A stretch of 64,000 nucleotides of DNA from Frigidibacter sp. ROC022 (lineage in GTDB: Bacteria; Pseudomonadota; Alphaproteobacteria; Rhodobacterales; Rhodobacteraceae): positions 1-64,000 of the forward strand of contig NZ_JANQDU010000003.1 of the NCBI RefSeq assembly GCF_024723735.1, read 5' to 3'. The translations under genes were made by a program, and so were the position numbers. Shown piece by piece: positions 45,611 through 54,355 of the stretch (within the stretch, counting starts at the first letter, position 1; each line of letters starts with the position of its first letter). The notes under the pieces were generated by a model. The model was not told where the DNA came from. It made no database searches and was given only the letters and a program-made list of their open reading frames with translations.

Positions 45611-47311
45611 ATGAGCCTCGATCCGGTGACATTGGCGGTGATCCAGGCCGGGTTGCAGCAGGTCTGCGACGAGATGGATCTGACCTTCTCGCGGGCGGCC
45701 TTCTCGCCGGTGATCGCCGAGGCCGACGACCGCTCGGACGGGATCTACGGCGCCGAGGACGGGGCGCTGATCGCCCAGGGCGCGCGCGGGCTGCCGGTCT
45801 TTGTCGGGACGATGCAGTTCTCGACCCGCCATATCATCGAGCGGATCGCGCGGGGCGAGACAGGGGCGCCGGAGCCGGGCGACATCTATATCGTCAACGA
45901 TCCCTATCTGGGCGGGACCCATCTGATGGATGTGCGTTTCGCCACGCCGTTCTGGCGCGACGGGAAGATCTTCTGCTGGCTGTCGAACACCGGGCATTGG
46001 CCCGATACCGGGGGGGCGGTGCCGGGCGGGTTCTCGGCCAGCGCGATCTCGGCCGAACAGGAGGGGCTGCGGCTGCCGCCGGTGAAGCTGTTCAAGAAGG
46101 GCGTGCTGGACCCGGAGATCTACCAGATCATTGCCTCGAACATCCGGGTCGCCGAGCAGCGGATCGGCGATGTGCAGGCCCAGGCCTCGGCGCTTCTGGT
46201 CGGGGCCGAGCGGTTGCGGGTGCTGCTGGACCGTTACGGCGACGCCACGGTGGCCGAGGCGATCGCCGAGATGCGGGCGCTGGCGGCGCGGCAGATGCGG
46301 GCGGCGGTGGCGCTGATCGGGCCGGGGCCCTGGGTCTCGGAGGCGGTGGTGGATTCGGACGGGGTGGTGGATGCCCCGCTGGTGATCCGTCTGCAGCTGC
46401 GGCGCGAGGGCGAGGCGCTGGTCTTCGACTTCGCCGGCAGCAGCGCGCCCTGCGCCGGGCCGATGAACTCGGTCCGGGCGACGACGCTGTCCTCGGTCTA
46501 TCTGGCGATGCGGCATGTGTTTCCCGACGTGCCGCTGTCGGCGGGGGCCTTCGAGCCGCTGCGGGTGGTCGGGATCGAGGGAACCTTTCTGGACGCGCAA
46601 TATCCGCGCCCGGTGTCGGGCTGTGCCGCCGAGGTCAGCCAGCGGATCGCCGAGGCGGTCTTTGCGGCGCTGGTCCAGGCGCTGCCCGACCGGGTGACGG
46701 CGGCGCCGGCGGGGACCAGCGGCAATTTCGGACTGGGCGGGCATGACCCGGAACGCGGCCGCGACTACGTGATGTACCAGATTTCCGGCGGCGGCTATGG
46801 CGGTTCGGCGCAGGGCGACGGGCTGTCGAATGGCTGCTCGACGATCGGGATTTCCAAGGCCCCGCCGGTGGAGATCATGGAGCAGAATTTTCCGGTGCTC
46901 TACCGGCGCTATGCCCTGCACGAGGGGTCGGGCGGGGCCGGGGCGCAGCGCGGCGGCTTCGGGCTGGATTACGAGGTCGAGCTGCTGCGCGGCACGGCGC
47001 GGGCCAGTTTCGTGATGGATCACGGCCGGGTCGGGCCGCAGGGCGCCCTGGGCGGCGCGGCGGGCGGGGTGAACCGGGTCGAGGTGATCCGCGCCGACGG
47101 CAGCGTGACGGTGCCCGAGCATCTGTCGAAGGCGCAGGACATTCCGATGGCGCCGGGCGACCGGGTGCGGGTGCGCACCCCCGGCGGCGGCGGCTATGGC
47201 GATCCGGCGCAACGCGATCCCGCCGCGGTGGCCGAGGACGTGCGGCTGGGCCGCTATTCCGAGGCCCGGGCGCGGGCGCTGTTTCCGGGCTGGACAGGCG
47301 ATCCGGACTGA
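45611..47311 (+). CDS. hyuB: Hydantoinase/oxoprolinase B subunit (HyuB type)
   Basis: A 566-aa partner of HyuA. Family motifs are NDPYLGGTHLMDV near residue 97, FDFAGSSAPCAGPMNS near 275, and a C-terminal TPGGGGYGDP. It is the last recognisable enzyme of the array. The subunits are separate genes, as in N-methylhydantoinase, and are split by a repeat hairpin. Confidence 0.88.
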   Translation: MSLDPVTLAVIQAGLQQVCDEMDLTFSRAAFSPVIAEADDRSDGIYGAEDGALIAQGARGLPVFVGTMQFSTRHIIERIARGETGAPEPGDIYIVNDPYLGGTHLMDVRFATPFWRDGKIFCWLSNTGHWPDTGGAVPGGFSASAISAEQEGLRLPPVKLFKKGVLDPEIYQIIASNIRVAEQRIGDVQAQASALLVGAERLRVLLDRYGDATVAEAIAEMRALAARQMRAAVALIGPGPWVSEAVVDSDGVVDAPLVIRLQLRREGEALVFDFAGSSAPCAGPMNSVRATTLSSVYLAMRHVFPDVPLSAGAFEPLRVVGIEGTFLDAQYPRPVSGCAAEVSQRIAEAVFAALVQALPDRVTAAPAGTSGNFGLGGHDPERGRDYVMYQISGGGYGGSAQGDGLSNGCSTIGISKAPPVEIMEQNFPVLYRRYALHEGSGGAGAQRGGFGLDYEVELLRGTARASFVMDHGRVGPQGALGGAAGGVNRVEVIRADGSVTVPEHLSKAQDIPMAPGDRVRVRTPGGGGYGDPAQRDPAAVAEDVRLGRYSEARARALFPGWTGDPD

Positions 47312-47493
47312 GACCGCGGGCCGGGCTCGGCGGCATTTCATTCGTCCGATTAGAACATGCGTTTGGCAGCGCCGGTGCAGGCGCTAGCATGGCCCGGTCG
47401 GCCGGGCGCCGAGACCCATGAAAGAGGCGGGAATGGCGAGGATCGCGGGGCGGATGGCGTGACGATGCATGGCAAGGTGAGCGATCTCGGCGC

Positions 47494-47612
47494 CGGGCGC
47501 TTGTCGAGTTCGGGGATGAAGAAATCGTGCAGCAGCGAGACGCCCTTGGTCACCGGCGGGTGGCCGGAGGCGATGGTGATCGACCAGTTGTCGGCGCCGG
47601 CCAGTCCGGTCA
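47494..47612 (-). pseudogene. Fragment of a TRAP transporter substrate-binding protein gene
   Basis: In a minus-strand frame just past the TetR stop, about 35 codons read ALTGLAGADNWSITIASG then HPPVTKG...HDFFIPELDKR. That is the end of a signal peptide plus the first strand and helix of a DctP-type binding protein. Similarity is lost after ELDKR and the rest of the gene is absent. The TetR gene ends inside the fragment, so a deletion probably joined the two. Confidence 0.5.
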
Positions 47613-48302
47613 GGGCTCGGGGAAGGGGCGGAAGCCCCCCTGCACCGGGGCGACAATGCCGCCCACGACGAAACGCACCAATGCGTCGCGGGTTGCGGCG
47701 CGGTCGCTGATCGAACGCTTGCCCCGCGAAAGCGTCGCGATCCGGTCCCTGGAGCGGTCTTCGGTGGCGGTCAGGACGACGGTCGAGGCCATCAGCAGAT
47801 AGCGCCATGTCATCTCGTTGGCGGGAATCTCGGGGCAGGCCAGGCTGAAGGCGGCGATGTAGTCGGCGGCCAGGGGGTTGAGATGGGTCTTCACGATCCG
47901 CTGCGTGGCCTCGCTGGGCGAGAGCCGGTGCAGCAGGATGAACCGCGCCATGAGCGTGCCCTGGGCGTCGTTGCCGTCGCCCAGATAGGGCTCCACGAAG
48001 GTCGAGACGATGGCCGTGAGTTCCGGCCGCTCGCCGCGCTCCCTGGCCTCGGCCAGCACGCCGGCCAGGTCGCGGCGGCGCTTTTCGGTGACCCGGGCCA
48101 CGGCACGTTCGAAGACCGCTTCGGCCAGGTTCTCCTTGCTGCCGAAATGGTAGTTGACCGAGGCCAGGTTGACCTCGGCCGCCTGGGTGATCTGTCGGAT
48201 CGAGGTGTCCTGCAACCCGTGTTCGGCGAACAGCGCCTCGGCGGTATCGAGGATCCGGCGGACGGTGCCGCGGTCGGAGTCGGGATCACGTTTCAAACTC
48301 AT
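47610..48302 (-). CDS. TetR-family transcriptional regulator
   Basis: A 230-aa regulator. The N-terminal HTH (ILDTAEALFAEHGLQDTSIRQITQAAEVNLASVNYHFGSKENL, seen as consecutive helices about residues 16-58) is canonical TetR; the C-terminal ligand domain is about 160 aa, and the tail after about residue 220 (APVQGGFRPFPEP) may be altered by the deletion that left the TRAP fragment. The ATG at 48302 follows an imperfect TTGA...TCAA dyad (48309-48338). It is convergent with hyuB and lies downstream of the kinase/GTPase genes on the same strand. Its target is uncertain. Confidence 0.85.
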   Translation of the reverse strand: MSLKRDPDSDRGTVRRILDTAEALFAEHGLQDTSIRQITQAAEVNLASVNYHFGSKENLAEAVFERAVARVTEKRRRDLAGVLAEARERGERPELTAIVSTFVEPYLGDGNDAQGTLMARFILLHRLSPSEATQRIVKTHLNPLAADYIAAFSLACPEIPANEMTWRYLLMASTVVLTATEDRSRDRIATLSRGKRSISDRAATRDALVRFVVGGIVAPVQGGFRPFPEP

Positions 48303-48358
48303 GTTCGATTGAGTGCGCGGGAAAGCCGCATGAGTCAAGCGTTGCGGTGCCGGGCCGG

Positions 48359-49171
48359 TCAGCCCGCCACGGCCCGCCATGCGTCGGTGATCTGGGGCAG
48401 CCGCTCTGCCGGGACCAGCAGGACCAGCGCCGTCGGGCCGTCCTGGGCGATGATCAGATTGCCGGAGTCGCCCTGCCGGCTGAGGACGGTGAAGCGCGGC
48501 CCGGCGGTCGGATCGGGGTCGGGCGCCAGCAGGTTGGCCCGGGTTTCGGCGGCAAAGCGGGTGAGCCGCGCCACCCCGTCCTGAGCGCCGCCCCATTTGT
48601 CGGCAGTCTTGTCCGAGACCTGCAGCCAGGCCAGGGCCAGCGGCGCGGCGGCGCTGTGGAACAGCTCCAGCGGCGGGCCGGCCGGCGGCGCCGCATCCAG
48701 CGTCAGGTCCCATGCGGCGGCCAGGGTGCTGGCCGCGGTTCCCAGCACTGCCGGGTTGCGGCCGCCGGGCAGTTCGGAACTCGATGCAAAGAGCCGCGTC
48801 GCCCCGTTCAGGACCGTCTCGAAGATCGTGCGGAGCTGCGCCATGCCCTGGGCATCCAGCGCGCCCAGCGGCTTGTCGATCAGGGTCTCGGCGCCGGGCA
48901 GCGTTTCCACCCCCTCCGGAACCGGCGGCCGCAGGGCCAGCAGGCGCCGGCCGTAGACATCGCAAAACAGCCGCAGGCCGGTGTCGGTGGTGAAGCCGAG
49001 CCGGCGCGCCAGAACGGTCTCGTCGATCTCGTTCAGCAGCGCCGCCAGCAGCCCTGTGCCGGAGCCGACCAGCCGCCCTTCGGCCATGATCGGGCCGGGC
49101 GCCGACGCCAGCCGGGTCAGCTTGCGCTCGATCCGGTGCAGGTCCTTGTCGTCGTCCCGGTCCTGGCTCAT
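48359..49171 (-). CDS. Uncharacterised protein, last gene of the kinase/GTPase cluster
   Basis: A 270-aa protein with an acidic/basic N-terminus (SQDRDDDKDLHRIERK), no signal peptide and no clear membrane segment. It is mostly Ala/Leu-rich helix with a C-terminal beta-like stretch (GPRFTVLSRQGDSGNLII) and I do not recognise a family. The ATG overlaps the stop of the preceding gene (ATGA), so the two are co-translated and may form a complex. Confidence 0.7.
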   Translation of the reverse strand: MSQDRDDDKDLHRIERKLTRLASAPGPIMAEGRLVGSGTGLLAALLNEIDETVLARRLGFTTDTGLRLFCDVYGRRLLALRPPVPEGVETLPGAETLIDKPLGALDAQGMAQLRTIFETVLNGATRLFASSSELPGGRNPAVLGTAASTLAAAWDLTLDAAPPAGPPLELFHSAAAPLALAWLQVSDKTADKWGGAQDGVARLTRFAAETRANLLAPDPDPTAGPRFTVLSRQGDSGNLIIAQDGPTALVLLVPAERLPQITDAWRAVAG

Positions 49172-49575
49172 GTCTGCGCCTCGATCCCGGCGAGGGTCTG
49201 GCGCAGGGCGGTTTCCGCGGCGCCGAGGTCCATGGCGGTGCTGCCGATGCAGCAGAGCGCTTCGACCGGATCGGAGGCGGACCGCAGGAACAGGTAGCTT
49301 TGGCCGGCGGGCATCGCGATGGCGCGGTCGACCGGTGCGACCGCGGGATCGTCCGGGCCGGGGTGCAGAACCCGCACGGCGCTTTGGGCGGCGGCGCCGT
49401 TCAGCAGGTCGTTCGCCATGTCGCAGAGCCGGTCCAGCACTTCCTGCGCCGGGCGACGGGTGGCGCTGACGCAGAGCACCAGCCCGGCCGAGAGATCGGC
49501 GAAGGCAACGACGGAGCAGCCCGGGAGCGCTTCGCGCACCGTGTCGAGCTGATCGGTCATGCACCCGTAAGCCAT
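49168..49575 (-). CDS. Small protein, possibly roadblock/LC7-like
   Basis: A 135-aa protein. An alternating pattern, SVVAFADLSAGLVL, then a helix (EVLDRLCDMANDLLNG), then strands (YLFLRSASDPVEALCCIG) and a final helix, resembles the roadblock/LC7 fold that often partners small GTPases. This is a fold impression, not a firm match. Start at 49575 or at an in-frame ATG at 49560. A 221-bp gap separates it from the upstream GTPase gene, so it may have its own promoter. Confidence 0.5.
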   Translation of the reverse strand: MAYGCMTDQLDTVREALPGCSVVAFADLSAGLVLCVSATRRPAQEVLDRLCDMANDLLNGAAAQSAVRVLHPGPDDPAVAPVDRAIAMPAGQSYLFLRSASDPVEALCCIGSTAMDLGAAETALRQTLAGIEAQT

Positions 49576-49796
49576 ACTGCCGCCTGTTCTTTCTGCTCTA
49601 GCCAACAACCGTTGCGGCGCGGGTCGGTTCCGGGGCGGGCCGCGCGCCGTCGACCTGCGCTAGCATGATGCCCGCCCGGCGCCAATGCCCGGCCGTCGAG
49701 GTCAGACTAGGGCTTTTGGCTTCCGATTTGAACGGGTTTGCGCGAGGCGGGCGACGATCCTGGCCGGGACGGTGCCTTTCGGTCCGGGGCCGGGCG
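49576..49796. other. Gap inside the kinase/GTPase cluster
   Basis: No gene is seen in these 221 bp. The sequence GCGCTAGCATG near 49660 also occurs near 47384. A promoter for the last two genes of the cluster is the most likely content. Confidence 0.35.
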
Positions 49797-50936
49797 CTAG
49801 CCACGCGGGCGGGGCGGGCGCCGGGTGGCACCGCTGGGCGCCACGCGGCGGGGCATGGCCACCAATGGCGCGGGCTCGGGGCTGTCGGCCGGCGCCGGTT
49901 CCGGGCCGGCCTGCATCTCGGGATGCGGGGCACCTTCGTCCGGCGGCGACACGACCCGCAGCCCGGTGGTCGGGCGCGGTGCCGGCGTGTGGTGCAGGGC
50001 GGCGCGCAGGGCGTCGCCGGGGTTGGGCGGGGTGAGGCCGTCGGGCTCCACCGCGCGCAGCATCGGCCGGCCGGGTCCGGGCTCGGCGTCCTCGGCGGGG
50101 GCCTCCTGCGGCATGTCCCCGGCCGGAGCGGGCGCCACGGCAACCTCCGGGCGCCGGACCCGTTCCAGCACGCCCTCGGTGCGCAGCCGCTGCTCGATCT
50201 CGCCGATCAGCTCCAGCAGCGCGTCCGAAAATGCCTCGCCGCCGCTGTCCGCCCATTTGCCGCTGTCGTCGCCTGCGGCCAGCGCCTGGGTCAGCGAGAT
50301 CGGCAGCACGGCGCGGAACAGGCCGGCGGTCTCGCGGCTGGCGCGGTGCAGCACGCGGTCGCGGTCATGCTGGTTCAGCAGCTTGTCGAACCGGGTCACC
50401 AGAAGCAGGCTGCGCGGGCGCAGGCCCTCGGGCATCTCGTCCCAGACCGCCGCCTCGCTTTGCCGCCAGGCCTGGGTGGCATGGGTCAGCCAGATGACGC
50501 CGTCGGCCTCGTCGGCAGCGCGTTGCCAGACTTCGGGCGGCATGTTCGGATCGGAAATGCCGGGGGTGTCGATCAGATCGCAGACCTCCAGCACTTCGGT
50601 TTCCAGAAACAGCCGGATGAAGGCGGTGTCGTGCAGCGGCACCTCGTCCAGATGTTCGGGGTCCACCGGGTGCCGGTTGCCGGCCAGGTCCTCGCGCCAG
50701 GGCGCCGAGTCGCCATAGGCGATCCAGACCGGCGGCAGCTGCGTGGCCGTCACCTTGGTCGGCACCGCCGGGCGGCCCAGCATCAGGTTCATCAGCGTGC
50801 TCTTGCCGGCGGAGAACTCGCCCATCAGCGCGATCCGGGGTTTGCGGACCGGCATCTCTTCCCGCGTGTCGGGCGCGGCGTCGCCAGCCGGAGCGGTCTG
50901 GTTGGCCTGCGGGAAATCGTTGCTGTCATAGGTCAT
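49797..50936 (-). CDS. Dynamin-type GTPase C
   Basis: A 379-aa P-loop GTPase. G1 is GEFSAGKS (39-46), the G2-like segment PTKVTATQLPPVWI follows, G3 is DTPG (123-126) and G4 TRFD (181-184), all intact and of the dynamin/GBP style. The GTPase domain is followed by a Pro/Ala/Glu-rich low-complexity tail (about residues 270-379) ending in basic residues. There is no membrane segment. The start is set by GGAG 8 nt before the ATG at 50936; the gene lies 13 bp after GTPase B. Confidence 0.85.
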   Translation of the reverse strand: MTYDSNDFPQANQTAPAGDAAPDTREEMPVRKPRIALMGEFSAGKSTLMNLMLGRPAVPTKVTATQLPPVWIAYGDSAPWREDLAGNRHPVDPEHLDEVPLHDTAFIRLFLETEVLEVCDLIDTPGISDPNMPPEVWQRAADEADGVIWLTHATQAWRQSEAAVWDEMPEGLRPRSLLLVTRFDKLLNQHDRDRVLHRASRETAGLFRAVLPISLTQALAAGDDSGKWADSGGEAFSDALLELIGEIEQRLRTEGVLERVRRPEVAVAPAPAGDMPQEAPAEDAEPGPGRPMLRAVEPDGLTPPNPGDALRAALHHTPAPRPTTGLRVVSPPDEGAPHPEMQAGPEPAPADSPEPAPLVAMPRRVAPSGATRRPPRPRG

Positions 50937-50949
50937 CGGCGGGGCTCCG

Positions 50950-52992
50950 TCATTCGGCAAAGGCGGCAAGGGCATCCTGGAGGCGATCCAGCTGCGCGGC
51001 CTTGCGGGTTGCGGCGTCGTCGGCCTCGGGTTCGCCGCCCGAGCGGTCGGCCAGGTTCATGATCAGGCTGCGTTGCGTGGCCAGGAAATCCTGCATGACC
51101 GAGTCGGCCTCGGTGCCGATCGATTGGACCAGCCCGGCCGACAGGTCATCGACCATCGGCTTGGTTTCAGCGGCGATCATGCCGGCGAAATCCTCGGCAT
51201 AGGCGTCATAGCCGCGCCGGCGTTTCCACCAGCGGCGCCACCAGCTGCCCTTGAGATCGAGCGCGATGGTCTGGCCGATCTGCACCGGCGGAGGCACCCG
51301 CGGCGCGGTCGGCGGTTCGACGCGGAAGCCGTATTCGACATGGTCGAAGCCTTCGCGCCAGAGCGTGCCGAGGGTTTCGGCCAGCTCGTCATAGGCGGCC
51401 TGGACCTGACGGTGGGTATTGGCCGAGAAGACCTGATAGGCCGTGCGCAGCAGCATCCGCAGCGCCGAGGGGTCGTATTGCCAGACCTCGTTCTCGCCCC
51501 AGGTCTCCAGATGCCCGATCAGCGAGGCCGTGGCGCGGTCGAGGAAGCTGGCATGGGCCCGTTCGAGGCGGCGGTCGAATTCGGTCTCTATCCTGGAGAA
51601 GCGGTCGCGCAGATCGGCGCGGGCCGCGCTCTCGATCTGATCGAGCCGGGCCGCCAGCGTCTCGGCCGGCAGCCGGGCCTCGGTAGACTGGCCGTCGCCC
51701 TGGGGGCCGGTCACGGTGGCCCGCATGGCGCGCAGCAGGTTCTGCGCCTGGGCCGCGGCGCGGTTCATGGCTTCGGCGCCTTCGCCTTCGACGATCCGTT
51801 CGGACAGGGCGCGCATCAGCGTCGGCACGCCGGACAGTTCCCAGATCATCGATTCGGTCGAACTGCCGCGCTTGGCGGCCTTGGCGGCATGTTGGGCCCA
51901 GTTCACCAGTGCGTCGGCGCTGGCGCGGGCCATGCCCTTCAGCTCTCCGGTCAACGCCCGGTTCGCCCAATAGGCCGAGCCGAAAACGATCTGCGCGTTC
52001 TCCGGCCCCTGATGCGTGGCAAGGGTGGCGCGGATCGAGGCTTCGATCTCGGGCACCTGCTTGCCCGGGTCGGCCAGTTCGTCGATCCGGTTGACGAAGA
52101 TCACCACTTCGCGGGACTTCACGTTCGAGATCAGCCGGACCAGCGCCAGATCGACATCCGACAGGGCCTGATGCGCCGACAGGACGACGACGCAGAGCCG
52201 GCTGTCGCGGATCGCCCGGATGGTGATCTGCTCGCGGATCATGAAGGTGTCGTTGACCCCCGGCGTGTCGCGGATGCAGAGACCCGTCGGCAGGTCGGGG
52301 CGCTCGATGAAAAGGTCGGCCGACTGGGTGATGTCGGCAAAGCGGCCCTGATTGCGGCTCGTATCGGTCTCGGTCTCGAAATCGTCGCCGAGGATCACGT
52401 AGCGCTCGATCAGCTGCCGGTCGAAATAGCCGTAGTCGTGTTGCTGGCTGAGCAGCATCTCGAAGCGGCGGCCCAGGCGGCGGCGCGATTTCTCGCGCAT
52501 CTCGGTCAGCTGCGCGCGGACCTTTTCCAGTTCGTCCTCGGCCCCGGCGCGGGCGGCAAGCTCGCCGATCCGGCCGCCGCGGTTGAACAGCCGCTGCCAG
52601 TCATCCTCGCCGAAGAACTTGAAACGGGCCCGGGTGGCATCGGGAAAGCCGGCTGCCGAGAGATGCAGCGAGGTGACCACCGAGGTCCAGGGGTTCACGT
52701 CGGCGGGCAGGATGTCGGGCATCCCGGTCATCGCGTTGACCAGGCTGGTCTTGCCGGCCTTGACCTGACCGATCATGGTGACGCTCGGTTCCAGGGAATC
52801 CAGATGCGAGCTCAGCCGTTCGGCGACTTTCGAAGTCACCTCGTCGCCGATGTCGGCCAGCTTCTCCAGGGCATCGGTCAGCCGGTCGCGGCGCTCGGCA
52901 AAGTCTGACAGCGCTTCGATGCCGATCCGGGTCAGATAGGCGTTGGGCGGCGGCGTCAGGCCCGGCTCATTGGCTTTTTCGAGCGCGCTCAT
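50950..52992 (-). CDS. Dynamin-type GTPase B
   Basis: A 680-aa dynamin-family protein. G1 GQVKAGKT (75-82), switch threonines PWTSVVTS (101-108), G3 DTPG (242-245) and G4 NRID (301-304) are intact. After the GTPase domain come long helical stretches and a Trp/Arg-rich patch (GSWWRRWWKRRRG, about residue 580) that could act as a membrane-contacting paddle. Long helices before the G domain (about 20-65) fit a dynamin neck. The ATG at 52992 is preferred over a TTG four codons upstream. It is probably the membrane-acting member of the cluster. Confidence 0.87.
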   Translation of the reverse strand: MSALEKANEPGLTPPPNAYLTRIGIEALSDFAERRDRLTDALEKLADIGDEVTSKVAERLSSHLDSLEPSVTMIGQVKAGKTSLVNAMTGMPDILPADVNPWTSVVTSLHLSAAGFPDATRARFKFFGEDDWQRLFNRGGRIGELAARAGAEDELEKVRAQLTEMREKSRRRLGRRFEMLLSQQHDYGYFDRQLIERYVILGDDFETETDTSRNQGRFADITQSADLFIERPDLPTGLCIRDTPGVNDTFMIREQITIRAIRDSRLCVVVLSAHQALSDVDLALVRLISNVKSREVVIFVNRIDELADPGKQVPEIEASIRATLATHQGPENAQIVFGSAYWANRALTGELKGMARASADALVNWAQHAAKAAKRGSSTESMIWELSGVPTLMRALSERIVEGEGAEAMNRAAAQAQNLLRAMRATVTGPQGDGQSTEARLPAETLAARLDQIESAARADLRDRFSRIETEFDRRLERAHASFLDRATASLIGHLETWGENEVWQYDPSALRMLLRTAYQVFSANTHRQVQAAYDELAETLGTLWREGFDHVEYGFRVEPPTAPRVPPPVQIGQTIALDLKGSWWRRWWKRRRGYDAYAEDFAGMIAAETKPMVDDLSAGLVQSIGTEADSVMQDFLATQRSLIMNLADRSGGEPEADDAATRKAAQLDRLQDALAAFAE

Positions 52993-53092
52993 CACAAAAT
53001 CCAATCTTCAATAGTCACATGAGGTCCGTCAGAATGGGCGGACGCGGGTTTCCGGCTTCCGGGCCGGCCGGAGAACAGGCGGATGGGAAGGG

Positions 53093-54355
53093 TCATGCGG
53101 CGATCCTCGTTTCAAGGTCGCGGCGCAGTTGCAGCAACAGGGTGACGGAATCGGCAGCCTGCGCCACCCCGCCTTCGCCCTGAAGCAGGACGATGGCGTC
53201 GGCGGTGTCGAGCACCAGGTCCGAGAGGTCGGGCACCCCGGCGGAGGACACCCGTTCGACGAGCGCCTCCATGGTCTCCATGCAATGTCCGAAGACCTTC
53301 GGCGCCGGCTTGGGGCCATAGCTGGGCAGGGCCTTGGACAGGTCGCGGGCGCGGTCGCGGAGCAGGGCGACGGCGGTGTTGCAGACCTGCGAGAGGTCGG
53401 GGACCGGGCCCTTTCCGGCGCTCGGCAGCGGCTTGGAGGTGGGTTTCGGATAGGGTTTCTGGCCGGCGGGCGGGGCGGAGCTGCGGCTGGGTCTGGCCGG
53501 CGCCGCGGCGCTGTCCGAGGGCGCCGCCGCGCGGTTGGCGGGGGCGTCCGAGCGTGCCGTCTGCTCCGGCGCTTCGGCCGCGGGAGCGGGGGCCCTGGCC
53601 GGCGTGCGGCCGGCGCTGGCCGGGGCGTAACGGTTCAGGAACAGCAGCGCATGGTCGAGATAGGCCCGGCGGCCGGCATCCGAACGGCGCTGCAACTCGG
53701 CCAGCAGGGTTCTTGCCCCCGCGGCCCCGTCTTCGCCGGGCGCGATGGTGAAGCTGCCGAGGAAATCGACGGCCGGGGCCAGAGGCGCTTCGGCCCGGGT
53801 CATGACGAGGTAGGAATTGTGGCGCAATCCCTCCGGGGCCGAGGCCCAGAGCGCGGCCTCCTCGCTGGTGAAGGCGCGGCTGCACCAGAGCGCGATATCG
53901 GTCTGCCGGGCGGCCCAGTTCATGGCGGCTTGCTGATCCGCGGCGGTGTCGTCGGCAGCGATACGCATCAGCGTCAGGTCGGTCAGCGCGGCATCGGTGG
54001 CGAAGATCTCGACCAGCGCCGGGTTGAGCAGGGCGATCTTGTGGAAGGGGGCCCCGCGCCAGCGTTTCTGGCTGCCGTCGGGCAGGGTGGCGCGGCTGAT
54101 GTCGGATTCGCCCCGCGCCAGCGCCGTGGTGGGCAGCTCGATTCCCGGAGGCAGCAGGTCGCGGCCCAGAAGCAGGTTGATGATCCGGGTCTTGCCGGAC
54201 TGCGGCAGGCCGAAGACCGTGACCCGGACCGCCGCGTCGATCCGGTCGCGCAGCGCCGCGCCGGCCTCGGCCACGGTGGCCCGCAGCCCGCCGTCGTCGA
54301 GCAGGCGCCGCAGCCTTTCGCGGATCGCTTCGGGGCTGTCGGGGGCCGTGGTCAT
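53093..54355 (-). CDS. Dynamin-like P-loop protein A, degenerate GTPase
   Basis: A 420-aa protein with a good P-loop GLPQSGKT (49-56) and threonines in ELPTTAL (73-79), but no DTPG at the expected G3 position and TRAE (186-189) in place of a G4 TRxD/NKxD. It may bind nucleotide without hydrolysing it, or act as a pseudo-GTPase partner for GTPases B and C. A Pro/Ala/Ser linker (about 245-310) joins the head to a helical C-terminal domain. Four-bp overlap with the phosphatase gene. A link to SrfC-type virulence factors is conceivable but unproven. Confidence 0.75.
   Translation of the reverse strand: MTTAPDSPEAIRERLRRLLDDGGLRATVAEAGAALRDRIDAAVRVTVFGLPQSGKTRIINLLLGRDLLPPGIELPTTALARGESDISRATLPDGSQKRWRGAPFHKIALLNPALVEIFATDAALTDLTLMRIAADDTAADQQAAMNWAARQTDIALWCSRAFTSEEAALWASAPEGLRHNSYLVMTRAEAPLAPAVDFLGSFTIAPGEDGAAGARTLLAELQRRSDAGRRAYLDHALLFLNRYAPASAGRTPARAPAPAAEAPEQTARSDAPANRAAAPSDSAAAPARPSRSSAPPAGQKPYPKPTSKPLPSAGKGPVPDLSQVCNTAVALLRDRARDLSKALPSYGPKPAPKVFGHCMETMEALVERVSSAGVPDLSDLVLDTADAIVLLQGEGGVAQAADSVTLLLQLRRDLETRIAA

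Noticed and set aside
49640-49680. GCGCTAGCATG motif as a promoter (also near 47384)
   Set aside because: No matching -35 element at a proper distance on either strand; two copies alone are too few to support a regulatory call.
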